In this document: positions 1 through 7,574 of the stretch, one piece after another
How the letters are laid out: each line of letters opens with the position of its first letter
How positions within the stretch are numbered: position 1 is the stretch's first letter
Notes under the pieces: generated by a model
Told to the model about the DNA's origin: nothing
Databases searched by the model: none
The model's input: the letters and a program-made list of their open reading frames with translations, nothing else
Source of the DNA: CAWJHE01 sp964614855
GTDB taxonomy: Bacteria > Chloroflexota > Anaerolineae > Anaerolineales > UBA4823
Length of the DNA: 17,977 bases
Reading direction: 5' to 3'
Assembly: GCA_964614855.1 (NCBI GenBank)
Contig: CAZTMX010000043.1
Span: 1 to 17,977, forward strand
Program-made: the position numbers and the translations under genes

Positions 1-55
1 CCATGGTTCCAATGTTCATGTGCGGCTTGCTGCGATCAAATTTTTGCTTTCCCAT
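1..55 (-). CDS. tuf: Elongation factor Tu, N-terminal fragment (cut by window edge)
   Basis: Only the first 18 codons are present. They read MGKQKFDRSKPHMNIGTM, the typical EF-Tu N-terminus that leads into the P-loop. EF-Tu delivers aminoacyl-tRNA to the ribosome as a GTP complex in the cytoplasm. The ATG is at 55-53, with a strong SD (AAGGAG on the minus strand, about 65-70) upstream. It lies 86 nt after fusA, the classical last position of the str operon. The gap holds a small hairpin (TGATT-GAAA-AATCA on the minus strand) but no convincing separate promoter. The rest of the gene lies outside the window. Confidence 0.93.
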   Translation of the reverse strand, partial: MGKQKFDRSKPHMNIGTM

Positions 56-141
56 AAATCCTATCTCCTTTTCCTACAACATAAGACAAATAATTATGCA
101 ATAGTCTGATTCACTGGAGGGTGTGTGATTTTTCAATCAGC

Positions 142-2217
142 CTACCCGCCTCCGATGATCGCCCGAGCCACATTATCTGATACACGGGCGTAATGGTCAA
201 ATTCCATGCTAAATACACCGCGTCCCTGGGTTGCCGAACGCAAATCGGTGGCATAACCAAACATTTCCGCCATCGGTACCAGGGTCTTAACGGCTTGTGC
301 ATTACCCTGGCGCATTTCCATCCCCTGGATTTCTCCTCGACGGGCGTTAATTTGTCCGATAATCTCACCCAGATATTCTTCAGGGGCTAATACTTCCACC
401 CGCATGATGGGTTCTTGCAGAACAGGATGGCCCTTTGAGGCTCCCTCTTTGAAAGCCATGGAGCCAGCCATTTTGAAAGCCATTTCATTCGAATCGACTT
501 CATGGAATGAACCATCAAACAAGCGGACCTTAATGTCTGTAGCAGGATATCCTGCGAGGATACCTCCCTCGGCGGCTTCACGCACACCTTTTTCCACCGC
601 GGGAATGTACTCTTTTGGAATGGATCCACCAACAATAGCATTTTCAAAAATGATGCCGCTGCCAGGTTCACCCGGGGTTAATTCCATCACAACATGGCCG
701 TATTGACCGCGCCCCCCAGACTGCTTTGCGTACTTGAAATCCACTTTGGGTACAACCTTGGTAATCGATTCCCGATAAGCCACCTGAGGGCGACCAACGC
801 GCGCCTGAACCTTGAATTCACGCAGCATTCGGTCAACCAGGATTTCTAGATGCAACTCACCCATACCTGCGATGATGGTTTGACCTGTTTCTTCATCCGA
901 TCGAACTTTGAACGTCGGATCTTCTTCAGAAAGCTTTCGCAAGGCTTCATCCATCTTTGTTTGATCAGATGTTGTCTTCGGTTCAATCGAGATGGATATC
1001 ACCGGATCTGGGAACGAAATGGTTTCTAATACGATCGGTTGGTTGGGGTCACACAGGGTATCACCGGTAAATGTATCTTTCATCCCCAAAATCGCGCAAA
1101 TATCACCGGCATACACCTCGGTAATATCTTCGCGGCGATCGGCATACATACGCAGCAGCCGACCAACACGCTCGCGTCGCTCTTTCGAGGAATTATAGAC
1201 CATTGAGCTTTGGGTCAATTTTCCCGAATACACCCTGACATATGCCAGCCGGCCCACATAAGGATCCGTGACAATTTTGAAAACCAATGCGCTAAGCGGC
1301 TCTTCATCACTGGTGTGGCGTACAAGGTCTTCTTCAGTTTTTGGATGCGCACCTACCACCGCTGGAACGTCCAGGGGAGAAGGCAGGTAATCAATCACCG
1401 CATCCAGGACAGGTTGGACACCTTTGTTTCGCAGCGAGCTGCCGCACCAAACCGGTGTAGCCTTGCCGTTTAGAACAGCAGAGCGCAAACCGGTTTTCAA
1501 TTCATCCACGGAGATATCTGCGCCTTCCAGGAATTTCATGGTGAGATCGTCATCCCACTCAGCAATCTGCTCGACCATGAAGGCGCGAGCCGCGCGTGCC
1601 TCTTCAAGCATGTCAGCTGGGATGGGGGTCGAGACAGGCTCCTGCCCCAACTCATCTTCCCAGTAATAAGCCTTCATTTCAAGAAGGTCCACTGCGCCTT
1701 TGAACCCAGCTTCCTCACCAATCGGCAGTTGCATGGCAATAGGATTAGCGCCCAGGCGATTGCGGATTGACTCAATTGTGCGCGCATAAGATGCACCGAT
1801 GCGGTCCATCTTATTGACAAAACATATACGCGGTACGCCATAGCGGTCCGCCTGGCGCCAAACTGTCTCACTTTGAGGCTCGACACCTTGCACAGCATCA
1901 AAAATCACCACACCGCCGTCCAAAACTCTCAAAGAGCGCTGGACTTCAGCCGTGAAATCGATGTGACCAGGCGTATCGATAACATTCACCTGGTATCCCT
2001 TCCATTCAGCCGAAACAGCAGCTGATACGATGGTGATACCGCGCTCCCGCTCCTGGGCCATCCAATCGGTTACAGTAGTACCATCATCTACAGAACCAAT
2101 ACGATGCGTCTTCCCTGTATAGAAGAGAATCCGTTCTGTAGTAGTGGTTTTTCCCGCGTCGATATGGGCGATAATCCCAATATTGCGGTAGTGTTCCAGA
2201 GGGTGAATGCGAGCCAT
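142..2217 (-). CDS. fusA: Translation elongation factor G
   Basis: EF-G is the GTPase that drives tRNA-mRNA translocation and, with ribosome recycling factor, splits the ribosome. The 691 residues are the usual family length. Visible motifs are the P-loop AHIDAGKTT (17-25), switch I RERGITI (57-63), DTPGH (81-85) and NKMD (135-138). Domains II-V follow, with normal C-terminal EF-G sequence around GYPATDIKVRL and IGQINARRGEI. The gene starts 37 nt after rpsG. The ATG at 2217-2215 has only a weak SD (AGG about 5-8 nt upstream), so expression probably relies partly on read-through of ribosomes from rpsG. No truncation or frameshift is seen. The residues suggest the canonical translocase rather than an EF-G2 paralogue, because it sits in the str operon. 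Confidence 0.98.
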   Translation of the reverse strand: MARIHPLEHYRNIGIIAHIDAGKTTTTERILFYTGKTHRIGSVDDGTTVTDWMAQERERGITIVSAAVSAEWKGYQVNVIDTPGHIDFTAEVQRSLRVLDGGVVIFDAVQGVEPQSETVWRQADRYGVPRICFVNKMDRIGASYARTIESIRNRLGANPIAMQLPIGEEAGFKGAVDLLEMKAYYWEDELGQEPVSTPIPADMLEEARAARAFMVEQIAEWDDDLTMKFLEGADISVDELKTGLRSAVLNGKATPVWCGSSLRNKGVQPVLDAVIDYLPSPLDVPAVVGAHPKTEEDLVRHTSDEEPLSALVFKIVTDPYVGRLAYVRVYSGKLTQSSMVYNSSKERRERVGRLLRMYADRREDITEVYAGDICAILGMKDTFTGDTLCDPNQPIVLETISFPDPVISISIEPKTTSDQTKMDEALRKLSEEDPTFKVRSDEETGQTIIAGMGELHLEILVDRMLREFKVQARVGRPQVAYRESITKVVPKVDFKYAKQSGGRGQYGHVVMELTPGEPGSGIIFENAIVGGSIPKEYIPAVEKGVREAAEGGILAGYPATDIKVRLFDGSFHEVDSNEMAFKMAGSMAFKEGASKGHPVLQEPIMRVEVLAPEEYLGEIIGQINARRGEIQGMEMRQGNAQAVKTLVPMAEMFGYATDLRSATQGRGVFSMEFDHYARVSDNVARAIIGGG

Positions 2218-2254
2218 CAGTTACCTGTAATCGTCTCAGTGAAAAGCTGTACGC

Positions 2255-2725
2255 CTACATCCGGTAATGCGAGAAAGCACGATTGGCTTCTGCCATCTTG
2301 TGTGTTTCTTCGCGCTTGCGAATGGCGTTACCCGTATTGTTCGCTGCATCCATCAATTCGGCTGCAAGGTTTTCCGAGAAGGATTTCCCCGAGCGAGAAC
2401 GGGCTGCTGAGAGAATCCAGCGCGTTGCCAGAGCAAAACGACGATAGGGTGGGACTTCCATCGGCACCTGGTATGTGGCGCCGCCTACGCGGCGAGGTTT
2501 CACTTCCATCACAGGCGCTACATTCTTGAAAGCCTGCTCAAAAACCTCAAGCCCGTTGCGCTTGGCGCGGTCTTCAATCAGACCGAAGGCATCGTAAACC
2601 AGGCGAGCAGCAGTGCTCTTCTTACCACTGTGCATCACATGGTTGATAAAGGTCTGCAACTGGACGCTGTTGTAGCGAGCATCCGGCAGAATCTCTCGCT
2701 TTTCGGGTTTATTACGTCGCGACAT
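2255..2725 (-). CDS. rpsG: 30S ribosomal protein S7
   Basis: S7 binds the 3' major domain of 16S rRNA and nucleates assembly of the 30S head. It lies near the mRNA exit and E site. The 156 residues match the usual length. The start MSRRNKPEKREILPD, the LINHVM-like helix and the PRRVGGATYQVP beta-hairpin are all typical. The ATG is at 2725-2723. Its SD (AGGAG, minus strand of 2732-2736) overlaps the TAG stop of rpsL (2737-2735), leaving only 9 nt between the genes, so the two are tightly coupled. In Escherichia coli S7 represses the operon by binding a structured rpsL-rpsG spacer; that spacer is absent here. Confidence 0.98.
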   Translation of the reverse strand: MSRRNKPEKREILPDARYNSVQLQTFINHVMHSGKKSTAARLVYDAFGLIEDRAKRNGLEVFEQAFKNVAPVMEVKPRRVGGATYQVPMEVPPYRRFALATRWILSAARSRSGKSFSENLAAELMDAANNTGNAIRKREETHKMAEANRAFSHYRM

Positions 2726-2734
2726 GTATTTCTC

Positions 2735-3157
2735 CTATTTCGCTTTCTGACGTTTAGCGCCGTATTTTGAACGGCCCTGCTTGCGCGCGTTTACACCACC
2801 GGTGTCCAAAGTCCCGCGGACGATGTGATAACGCACACCAGGAAGGTCTTTTACACGACCACCACGCACCAGAACAACCGAGTGCTCCTGCAGGGTGTGG
2901 CCTTCACCTGGGATGTACGCAGTCACCTCAATACCATTGGACAAACGCACACGAGCGATCTTGCGCAACGCAGAGTTCGGCTTTTTAGGAGTCATGGTGC
3001 GCACCACGGTACAAACACCGCGCTTTTGAGGTGCACCTTTATCCTGGCGTACTCGTCGCTGTTTCATCGAGTTCAGCGTATACAGCAGCGCCGGAGCCTT
3101 GCTCTTTGTTTTCTTAAATTTTCGTCCTTTACGGACAAGTTGATTAATTGTTGGCAC
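2735..3157 (-). CDS. rpsL: 30S ribosomal protein S12
   Basis: S12 sits at the decoding centre of the 30S subunit and controls accuracy. The protein is 140 residues from the GTG start at 3157-3155, giving MPTINQLVRKGR, the standard family N-terminus. A TTG at 3169 would add MEAK, but that codon overlaps the SD itself (GGAGG, minus strand of 3163-3167), so the GTG is the true start. The streptomycin-relevant segments TPKKPNSALRK and GGRVKDLPGVRYH are intact and show no classical resistance substitution. The Asp in VKDLPG is the residue methylthiolated by RimO in some bacteria. It is the first gene of the operon behind its own promoter at 3319-3347. The N-terminal part carries the longer Gram-positive-type insertion before APQKRGVC. 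Confidence 0.97.
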   Translation of the reverse strand: MPTINQLVRKGRKFKKTKSKAPALLYTLNSMKQRRVRQDKGAPQKRGVCTVVRTMTPKKPNSALRKIARVRLSNGIEVTAYIPGEGHTLQEHSVVLVRGGRVKDLPGVRYHIVRGTLDTGGVNARKQGRSKYGAKRQKAK

Positions 3158-3218
3158 CTTTGCCTCCAAGAAATGAAACTAGAACTACTTTGTTATGATT
3201 GCTATCTTTCCATTAAGC

Positions 3219-3246
3219 GAGGCCATCGCTGGTACATGATGGCCTC
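3219..3246 (-). promoter_or_regulatory. Perfect 9-bp hairpin in the str operon leader
   Basis: GAGGCCATC (3219-3227) and GATGGCCTC (3238-3246) form a perfect 9-bp inverted repeat around a 10-nt loop. Three more pairs (AGC/GCT) are possible across a 3-nt bulge. It lies 62 nt upstream of the rpsL GTG and inside the transcript predicted from the 3319-3347 promoter. No T-run follows on either strand, so it is not an intrinsic terminator. A role as a leader element for autoregulation is inference. Confidence 0.7.
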
Positions 3247-3271
3247 ACCGCTTGTTGATCGCCTGATTGCC

Positions 3272-3291
3272 GGACGGGGGTCTTGCCGTCC
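3272..3291 (-). promoter_or_regulatory. Second str leader hairpin, GGACGG/CCGTCC
   Basis: GGACGG (3272-3277) pairs with CCGTCC (3286-3291) around an 8-nt loop. On the minus-strand RNA the apical part reads ACGGCAAGACCCCC, which resembles the conserved 23S rRNA domain V segment ACGGAAAGACCCC. It lies about 20-40 nt after the predicted transcription start. The structure is seen; any regulatory role is inference. Confidence 0.55.
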
Positions 3292-3318
3292 CATATGTAC
3301 TTATGGCAACGAACTGCG

Positions 3319-3347
3319 ATTTTACCATGCGCCCATACCATCGTCAA
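3319..3347 (-). promoter_or_regulatory. Sigma-70-type promoter for rpsL-rpsG-fusA-tuf
   Basis: On the minus strand TTGACG (3347-3342) is followed by a 17-bp spacer and TAAAAT (3324-3319). An extended -10 TGG precedes the -10 box. Transcription would start near 3312-3315, giving a leader of about 155 nt before the rpsL GTG. The promoter sits between the rpoB stop and rpsL, so the str operon can be transcribed independently of rpoB. Confidence 0.8.
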
Positions 3348-3377
3348 GGCGCTAATAAATCAATCTTCAATATTCGC

Positions 3378-6300
3378 TTAAAATTCTTCTCCTAGCTCCA
3401 GCAATCCTGTGCCCATTTTGGGTGGGCGAGACCGCTCTTCATCTTTTCCAAACCGGATAACCTCTTCATCTTCTGTCACTGCTTCCACAGCCAGGCCAAG
3501 ACTTTGCAGTTCTTTCACCAGAACACGGAATGCTGCCGGGATACTGGGTTCTTCGATCGGCTCACCTTTGACAATCGCCTCGTAGGTCTTTACACGACCC
3601 TGGACATCATCCGATTTCACAGTCAGCATTTCTTGTAATGTATAAGCCGCGCCATACGCTTCCAGCGCCCATACTTCCATCTCACCAAAACGCTGGCCGC
3701 CAAATTGCGCCTTACCACCCAAAGGTTGCTGGGATACCAGGCTGTAAGGGCCGGTAGATCGTGCGTGGACTTTATCTTCGACCAGGTGGTGCAGTTTCAA
3801 CATGGTCATCACACCCACGGTAACGGGTTGATCGTACGAAAGACCAGTTTTTCCATCACGCAGCACCTGTTTTCCCAAGATAGGAGACGGTTGGCCTGTG
3901 GCTACAGACACCTGGGTGGATTTTTCTCGTAAAACGTCATCGGGAAGATCTTTTGCATTCTCACCCATTTTTTCCAACCAGATGCGCAGACCGGTATTGA
4001 TTGCGTTCTTCTCGCGCTCTACCGTTCTGGTCTTTTCTACATTCTTCCCATCGAAATCCAGGATACCCTCAGGATCGTACCCCTTGTCCCGCAGCCATTC
4101 TCGTAAAGTGGCGTGGCGAGCAAAAGTGACATCAGAGATGAGCATATACACATCATAATTGCGCTCGCCTAACCAGGCTTCCAGGTAAAGCCGGCGCACT
4201 TCGTCATCATCTTCAATGGTCTCAGGGTCGTAGGCTTGTTCCTTCAACCAGTCCCAGGCAGCCTGGCTTGTCTCTGTCCAGGCCTGGTCGATTAACCAGG
4301 AGCGCGCCAACTCTGCTTCGATCTCGACTTCTCGGGCGCCGTCAAAGACCGGGGACACAGCCCGGAAACCCATACGGCGGGCCGCCCAACCCAGGTGGGT
4401 TTCTAATACCTGTCCGATATTCATACGCCCTGGAACGCCTAGTGGGTTGAGGATGATATCCACGGGTGTGCCATCTTCCAGGTACGGCATATCTTCAACC
4501 GGCACCACTTTAGAAACGACACCTTTGTTGCCGTGCCGGCCGGCCATTTTGTCGCCTGCGGTGATCTTGCGCCGCTGGGCAACTGAAACGCGCACCATCA
4601 TATCCACACCTGCGGAAAGATCTGCATGATCTTCACGCGTAAAGACTTTAACTTCTACCACTTTTCCGCGCTCACCATGCGGCATGCGCAGTGAAGTGTC
4701 TTTTACATCACGTGATTTTTCTCCAAAGATCGCACGCAGCAGGCGCTCTTCTGGGGTCAGTTCTTTCTCACCCTTTGGAGAAATCTTACCTACAAGGATG
4801 TCATTGGGGCCAACTTCAGCGCCAATGCGGATGATTCCATGGTCATCCAGGTCCTTAATCGCATCATCACCCACATTCGGTATATCCCGTGTAATCTCTT
4901 CAGGACCCAGGCGGGTATCACGAGATTCGACTTCGTATTTTTCGATGTGCACTGATGTGAATTGATCCTTTTGCACCAGGCGCTCCGAGATCAAAATCGC
5001 ATCTTCAAAGTTGCCGCCTTCCCAGGAGAGAAATGCCACGACAACATTCTGACCCAAAGCCAGCTCACCGCCTTCGGTTGATGAAGAGTCAGCAATCACA
5101 TCACCCTGTTTTACCAGCCGCCCCTTGACGACTGCCGGTCTTTGATCAATGCAGGTGCTCTGGTTTGAGCGCTGGTATTTTCTCAAGGTGTAAGCATGGT
5201 TTTTGCCTTCATTTGTACGGATCGTCACTGTTCGACCGGTTACCGAAACCACTTCACCATCTTCTTCTGCGATCACCACCTGGCCCGAGTCAACGGCAGC
5301 ATTGTATTCCATACCCGTAGATACCTGCGGTACATCCGGAATAAGCAGCGGCACAGCTTGCGCTTGCATATTCGAGCCCATCAGTGCCCGGTTGGCATCA
5401 TCATGCTCCAGGAAGGGAATCAGCGCGGCCGAGATGCCCACGATTTGATGCGGGGCAACATCCATGTACTCAATTTCAGTCTGCGGTGAGAAGATGAAGG
5501 AAGAATAGTGACGAGATGAGACGCGCGGACGGACAAATTCGTTATACTCATTGAGCAACGTATTAGCCTGGGCAATCACAAAGCGGTCCTCTGCGTCGGC
5601 TGAAAGATAATCCATCTCAGCAGAAACGAAAGGCGTGACCAATACTTCCTTGATCTGTAGATTTTTAATCCGCTCCACCAACCCGGCATCCAGACGATCC
5701 CCGGTATTGGCAATCACTTCACCGGTTTCGGGATCAATTACCGCATCTCGCAGCGAACGGTTGAGCAAGCGAGGGTCATCGGGTTTGAGCGCTTTTCTCA
5801 CTCGCCGGTACGGTGTTTCGATAAAGCCATATTCATTGACACGGGCGAAAGAAGCCAGGCGGCCGATCAAACCGATATTCGGGCCTTCAGGGGTCTCAAT
5901 CGGGCAAATTCGACCATAGTGGCTGTGGTGCACATCACGCACATCAAAGCCGGCTCGCTCACGGCGCAAACCGCCAGGTCCTAGGGCGGAAAGTGTACGC
6001 TTGTGACGCAATTCTGCCAGAGGGTTGGTCTGATCCATGAATTGCGATAACTGGCTGGAACCGAAGAATTCACGTAACGCCGCCACCACGGGGCGAATGT
6101 TGATCAAGGTGATGGGAGAAATCTGGTCTTGATCACGGATGGACATACGTTCTTTGATCACCCGCTCCATGCGGCGCAACCCAATGCGCAGCTTGTTCTG
6201 GATCAGTTCACCCACGGTTTTCGCCCGCCGGTTACCCAGGTGATCGATATCATCTGGGGCTATCGTGCTGTTGTTGATGCTGACCATCCTGCGCAACAGG

Positions 6301-7286
6301 CTCAAGACATCATATTTCGTCACTGTACGGTGGCTAATCGGCACATTGGCATACAAATCCAGCTTTTGGTTTAGTTTGTAACGACCGACGCGCTCCAGGT
6401 CGTAATGACGCTGGTCAAATAATTGTTCTTCCAAGAAGTCACGTGCATTTTCTAAAGTAGCAGGGTCGCCAGGGCGCATGCGCTTGAAGAATTCCAGCAG
6501 CGCAGCCTGTGAGATGGTCAAACCGTGCGAAAGATCCCACTCCGGTTCCTGGTAAAGGGTCGAAGCGATAAACATGCGATCCGGATTGTTATCTACATCC
6601 GCAAACAGCTCCAACAGTTCTTCGTCCGTGCCTTCTTTGATGGGGGATTCCGTCAAGCCGTCGCTTACCGCAGCTAACGCACGCAGAAAGATGGTCACGG
6701 GCACAGTGCGTTTGCGATTGAAGCGCAAGGTCAGGTAATCGCTCTTGCGGGTTTCAAACTCCATCCAGGCTCCGCGGTCGGGGATCAATTTCGCCATCGC
6801 CAACGGGCGTCCCGTGGAGCGATCGATTGGCGCTTCAAAATACACACCGGGTGAGCGGATTAATTGCGATACAACGACGCGCTCGGTGCCGTTGATGATA
6901 AATGTGCCTTTATCCGTCATCTCGGGGAAATCGCCAAGGAAGATGTCTTGCTTGATCGGTTCTGGGATATCCTGACCAGCAAGCAAAACAGAAACCCACA
7001 AAGGTCTGGAGTACGTCAGGTCTCTCTCGACGCACTCTTCCATATTATGCTTGGGCTCTTCAAACCAATAGGTTAAACCCCATTGCTTGGCTTCCGGGGT
7101 GCGACCCGGAAAATACAATTTCATCCCCTTGTTGTAGGACTCAATCGGCGATAGCTCGTGAAAAAGGTCTTCCAAACCCTCTTTCTTGAGTCGCTCAAAG
7201 GATTCCAATTGAACTTTGATCAAAGCCGGTAAGGGTAGCTTGACGTCGATTCTGGCGAATGATTTACTCGGCAAAGCAGTTGCCAT
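3378..7286 (-). CDS. rpoB: DNA-directed RNA polymerase subunit beta
   Basis: The beta subunit forms half of the RNA polymerase active-site cleft. The product is 1302 residues from the ATG at 7286-7284, which has SD AGGAG at 7294-7298. A TTG at 7307 reads through that SD and is rejected. Visible features are the rifampicin pocket GSSQLSQFMDQ, HYGRICPIETPEGPN, GDKMAGRHGNKG, GVPGRMNIGQ and the C-terminal KAQFGGQRFGEMEVWALEAYGA segment. Two oddities stand out. The otherwise conserved Arg at E. coli position 529 is Thr (residue 431). A long insertion of about 135 residues lies between DGA (982-984) and DGKTG (from 1144). The gene has its own strong promoter, and rpoC, which normally follows, is absent; rpsL comes next after 220 nt. 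Upstream is divergent era instead of rplL. Confidence 0.98.
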   Translation of the reverse strand: MATALPSKSFARIDVKLPLPALIKVQLESFERLKKEGLEDLFHELSPIESYNKGMKLYFPGRTPEAKQWGLTYWFEEPKHNMEECVERDLTYSRPLWVSVLLAGQDIPEPIKQDIFLGDFPEMTDKGTFIINGTERVVVSQLIRSPGVYFEAPIDRSTGRPLAMAKLIPDRGAWMEFETRKSDYLTLRFNRKRTVPVTIFLRALAAVSDGLTESPIKEGTDEELLELFADVDNNPDRMFIASTLYQEPEWDLSHGLTISQAALLEFFKRMRPGDPATLENARDFLEEQLFDQRHYDLERVGRYKLNQKLDLYANVPISHRTVTKYDVLSLLRRMVSINNSTIAPDDIDHLGNRRAKTVGELIQNKLRIGLRRMERVIKERMSIRDQDQISPITLINIRPVVAALREFFGSSQLSQFMDQTNPLAELRHKRTLSALGPGGLRRERAGFDVRDVHHSHYGRICPIETPEGPNIGLIGRLASFARVNEYGFIETPYRRVRKALKPDDPRLLNRSLRDAVIDPETGEVIANTGDRLDAGLVERIKNLQIKEVLVTPFVSAEMDYLSADAEDRFVIAQANTLLNEYNEFVRPRVSSRHYSSFIFSPQTEIEYMDVAPHQIVGISAALIPFLEHDDANRALMGSNMQAQAVPLLIPDVPQVSTGMEYNAAVDSGQVVIAEEDGEVVSVTGRTVTIRTNEGKNHAYTLRKYQRSNQSTCIDQRPAVVKGRLVKQGDVIADSSSTEGGELALGQNVVVAFLSWEGGNFEDAILISERLVQKDQFTSVHIEKYEVESRDTRLGPEEITRDIPNVGDDAIKDLDDHGIIRIGAEVGPNDILVGKISPKGEKELTPEERLLRAIFGEKSRDVKDTSLRMPHGERGKVVEVKVFTREDHADLSAGVDMMVRVSVAQRRKITAGDKMAGRHGNKGVVSKVVPVEDMPYLEDGTPVDIILNPLGVPGRMNIGQVLETHLGWAARRMGFRAVSPVFDGAREVEIEAELARSWLIDQAWTETSQAAWDWLKEQAYDPETIEDDDEVRRLYLEAWLGERNYDVYMLISDVTFARHATLREWLRDKGYDPEGILDFDGKNVEKTRTVEREKNAINTGLRIWLEKMGENAKDLPDDVLREKSTQVSVATGQPSPILGKQVLRDGKTGLSYDQPVTVGVMTMLKLHHLVEDKVHARSTGPYSLVSQQPLGGKAQFGGQRFGEMEVWALEAYGAAYTLQEMLTVKSDDVQGRVKTYEAIVKGEPIEEPSIPAAFRVLVKELQSLGLAVEAVTEDEEVIRFGKDEERSRPPKMGTGLLELGEEF

Positions 7287-7362
7287 GCTTTTTCTCCTGG
7301 TTTTCAAATAAGCCGTGTTTCAACTTTTCTTACTTTTCGACAAGGCGCAAAACGCGACAAGC

Positions 7363-7390
7363 AATTTCCTGGCATGGTTTCCGGGAAATT
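7363..7390 (-). promoter_or_regulatory. Inverted repeat in the rpoB leader
   Basis: AATTTCC (7363-7369) and GGAAATT (7384-7390) are a perfect 7-bp inverted repeat with a 14-nt loop. It is centred about 90 nt upstream of the rpoB ATG, inside the transcript predicted from the promoter at 7486-7514. No T-run follows it. A regulatory role is possible but unproven. Confidence 0.45.
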
Positions 7391-7485
7391 CTCAATCACG
7401 TTTGTGCACTAAATCTTGGATACCTCGAAATAATAATTTGTATTACTGATGATGACTACGAGATCCAGATTATTGACGAAATAAC

Positions 7486-7514
7486 ATTATACCGATTATT
7501 TAAATTAAGGTCAA
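7486..7514 (-). promoter_or_regulatory. Near-consensus sigma-70 promoter for rpoB
   Basis: On the minus strand TTGACC (7514-7509), a 17-bp AT-rich spacer and a perfect TATAAT (7491-7486) form the best promoter in the window. Transcription would start near 7479-7482, giving a 5' leader of about 195 nt before the rpoB ATG. This supports rpoB being transcribed on its own and not from an upstream rplKAJL-type promoter. Confidence 0.88.
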
Positions 7515-7562
7515 GAAGATTTTCCTACCTGCTTTATTAAGGTTTTCTGAGCTATTCTTTGA

Positions 7563-7568
7563 TAGAAT
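7563..7568 (+). promoter_or_regulatory. Putative -10 box for a leaderless era transcript
   Basis: TAGAAT ends exactly 6 nt before the era ATG (7575), so the predicted transcription start is the A of the ATG. No SD is seen upstream of era. No good -35 is present at 17-18 bp. This TANNNT arrangement matches that described for leaderless genes in other bacteria such as Deinococcus. Leaderless expression is inference. Confidence 0.5.
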
Positions 7569-7574
7569 GATGCT

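Noticed and set aside
2825..3355. 176-codon plus-strand reading frame over rpsL and its leader
   Set aside because: It is antisense to the conserved S12 gene and crosses the str promoter; there is no protein family resemblance.
3158..3377. Possible remnant of rpoC or an L7Ae gene between rpoB and rpsL
   Set aside because: The 220 nt contain a promoter and hairpins, but no reading frame with RpoC or L7Ae motifs on the minus strand.
7473..7501. TTGACG on the plus strand as a -35 for era
   Set aside because: No acceptable -10 lies at 16-18 bp; the best match has a 15-bp spacer. Kept only as an alternative to the leaderless start.
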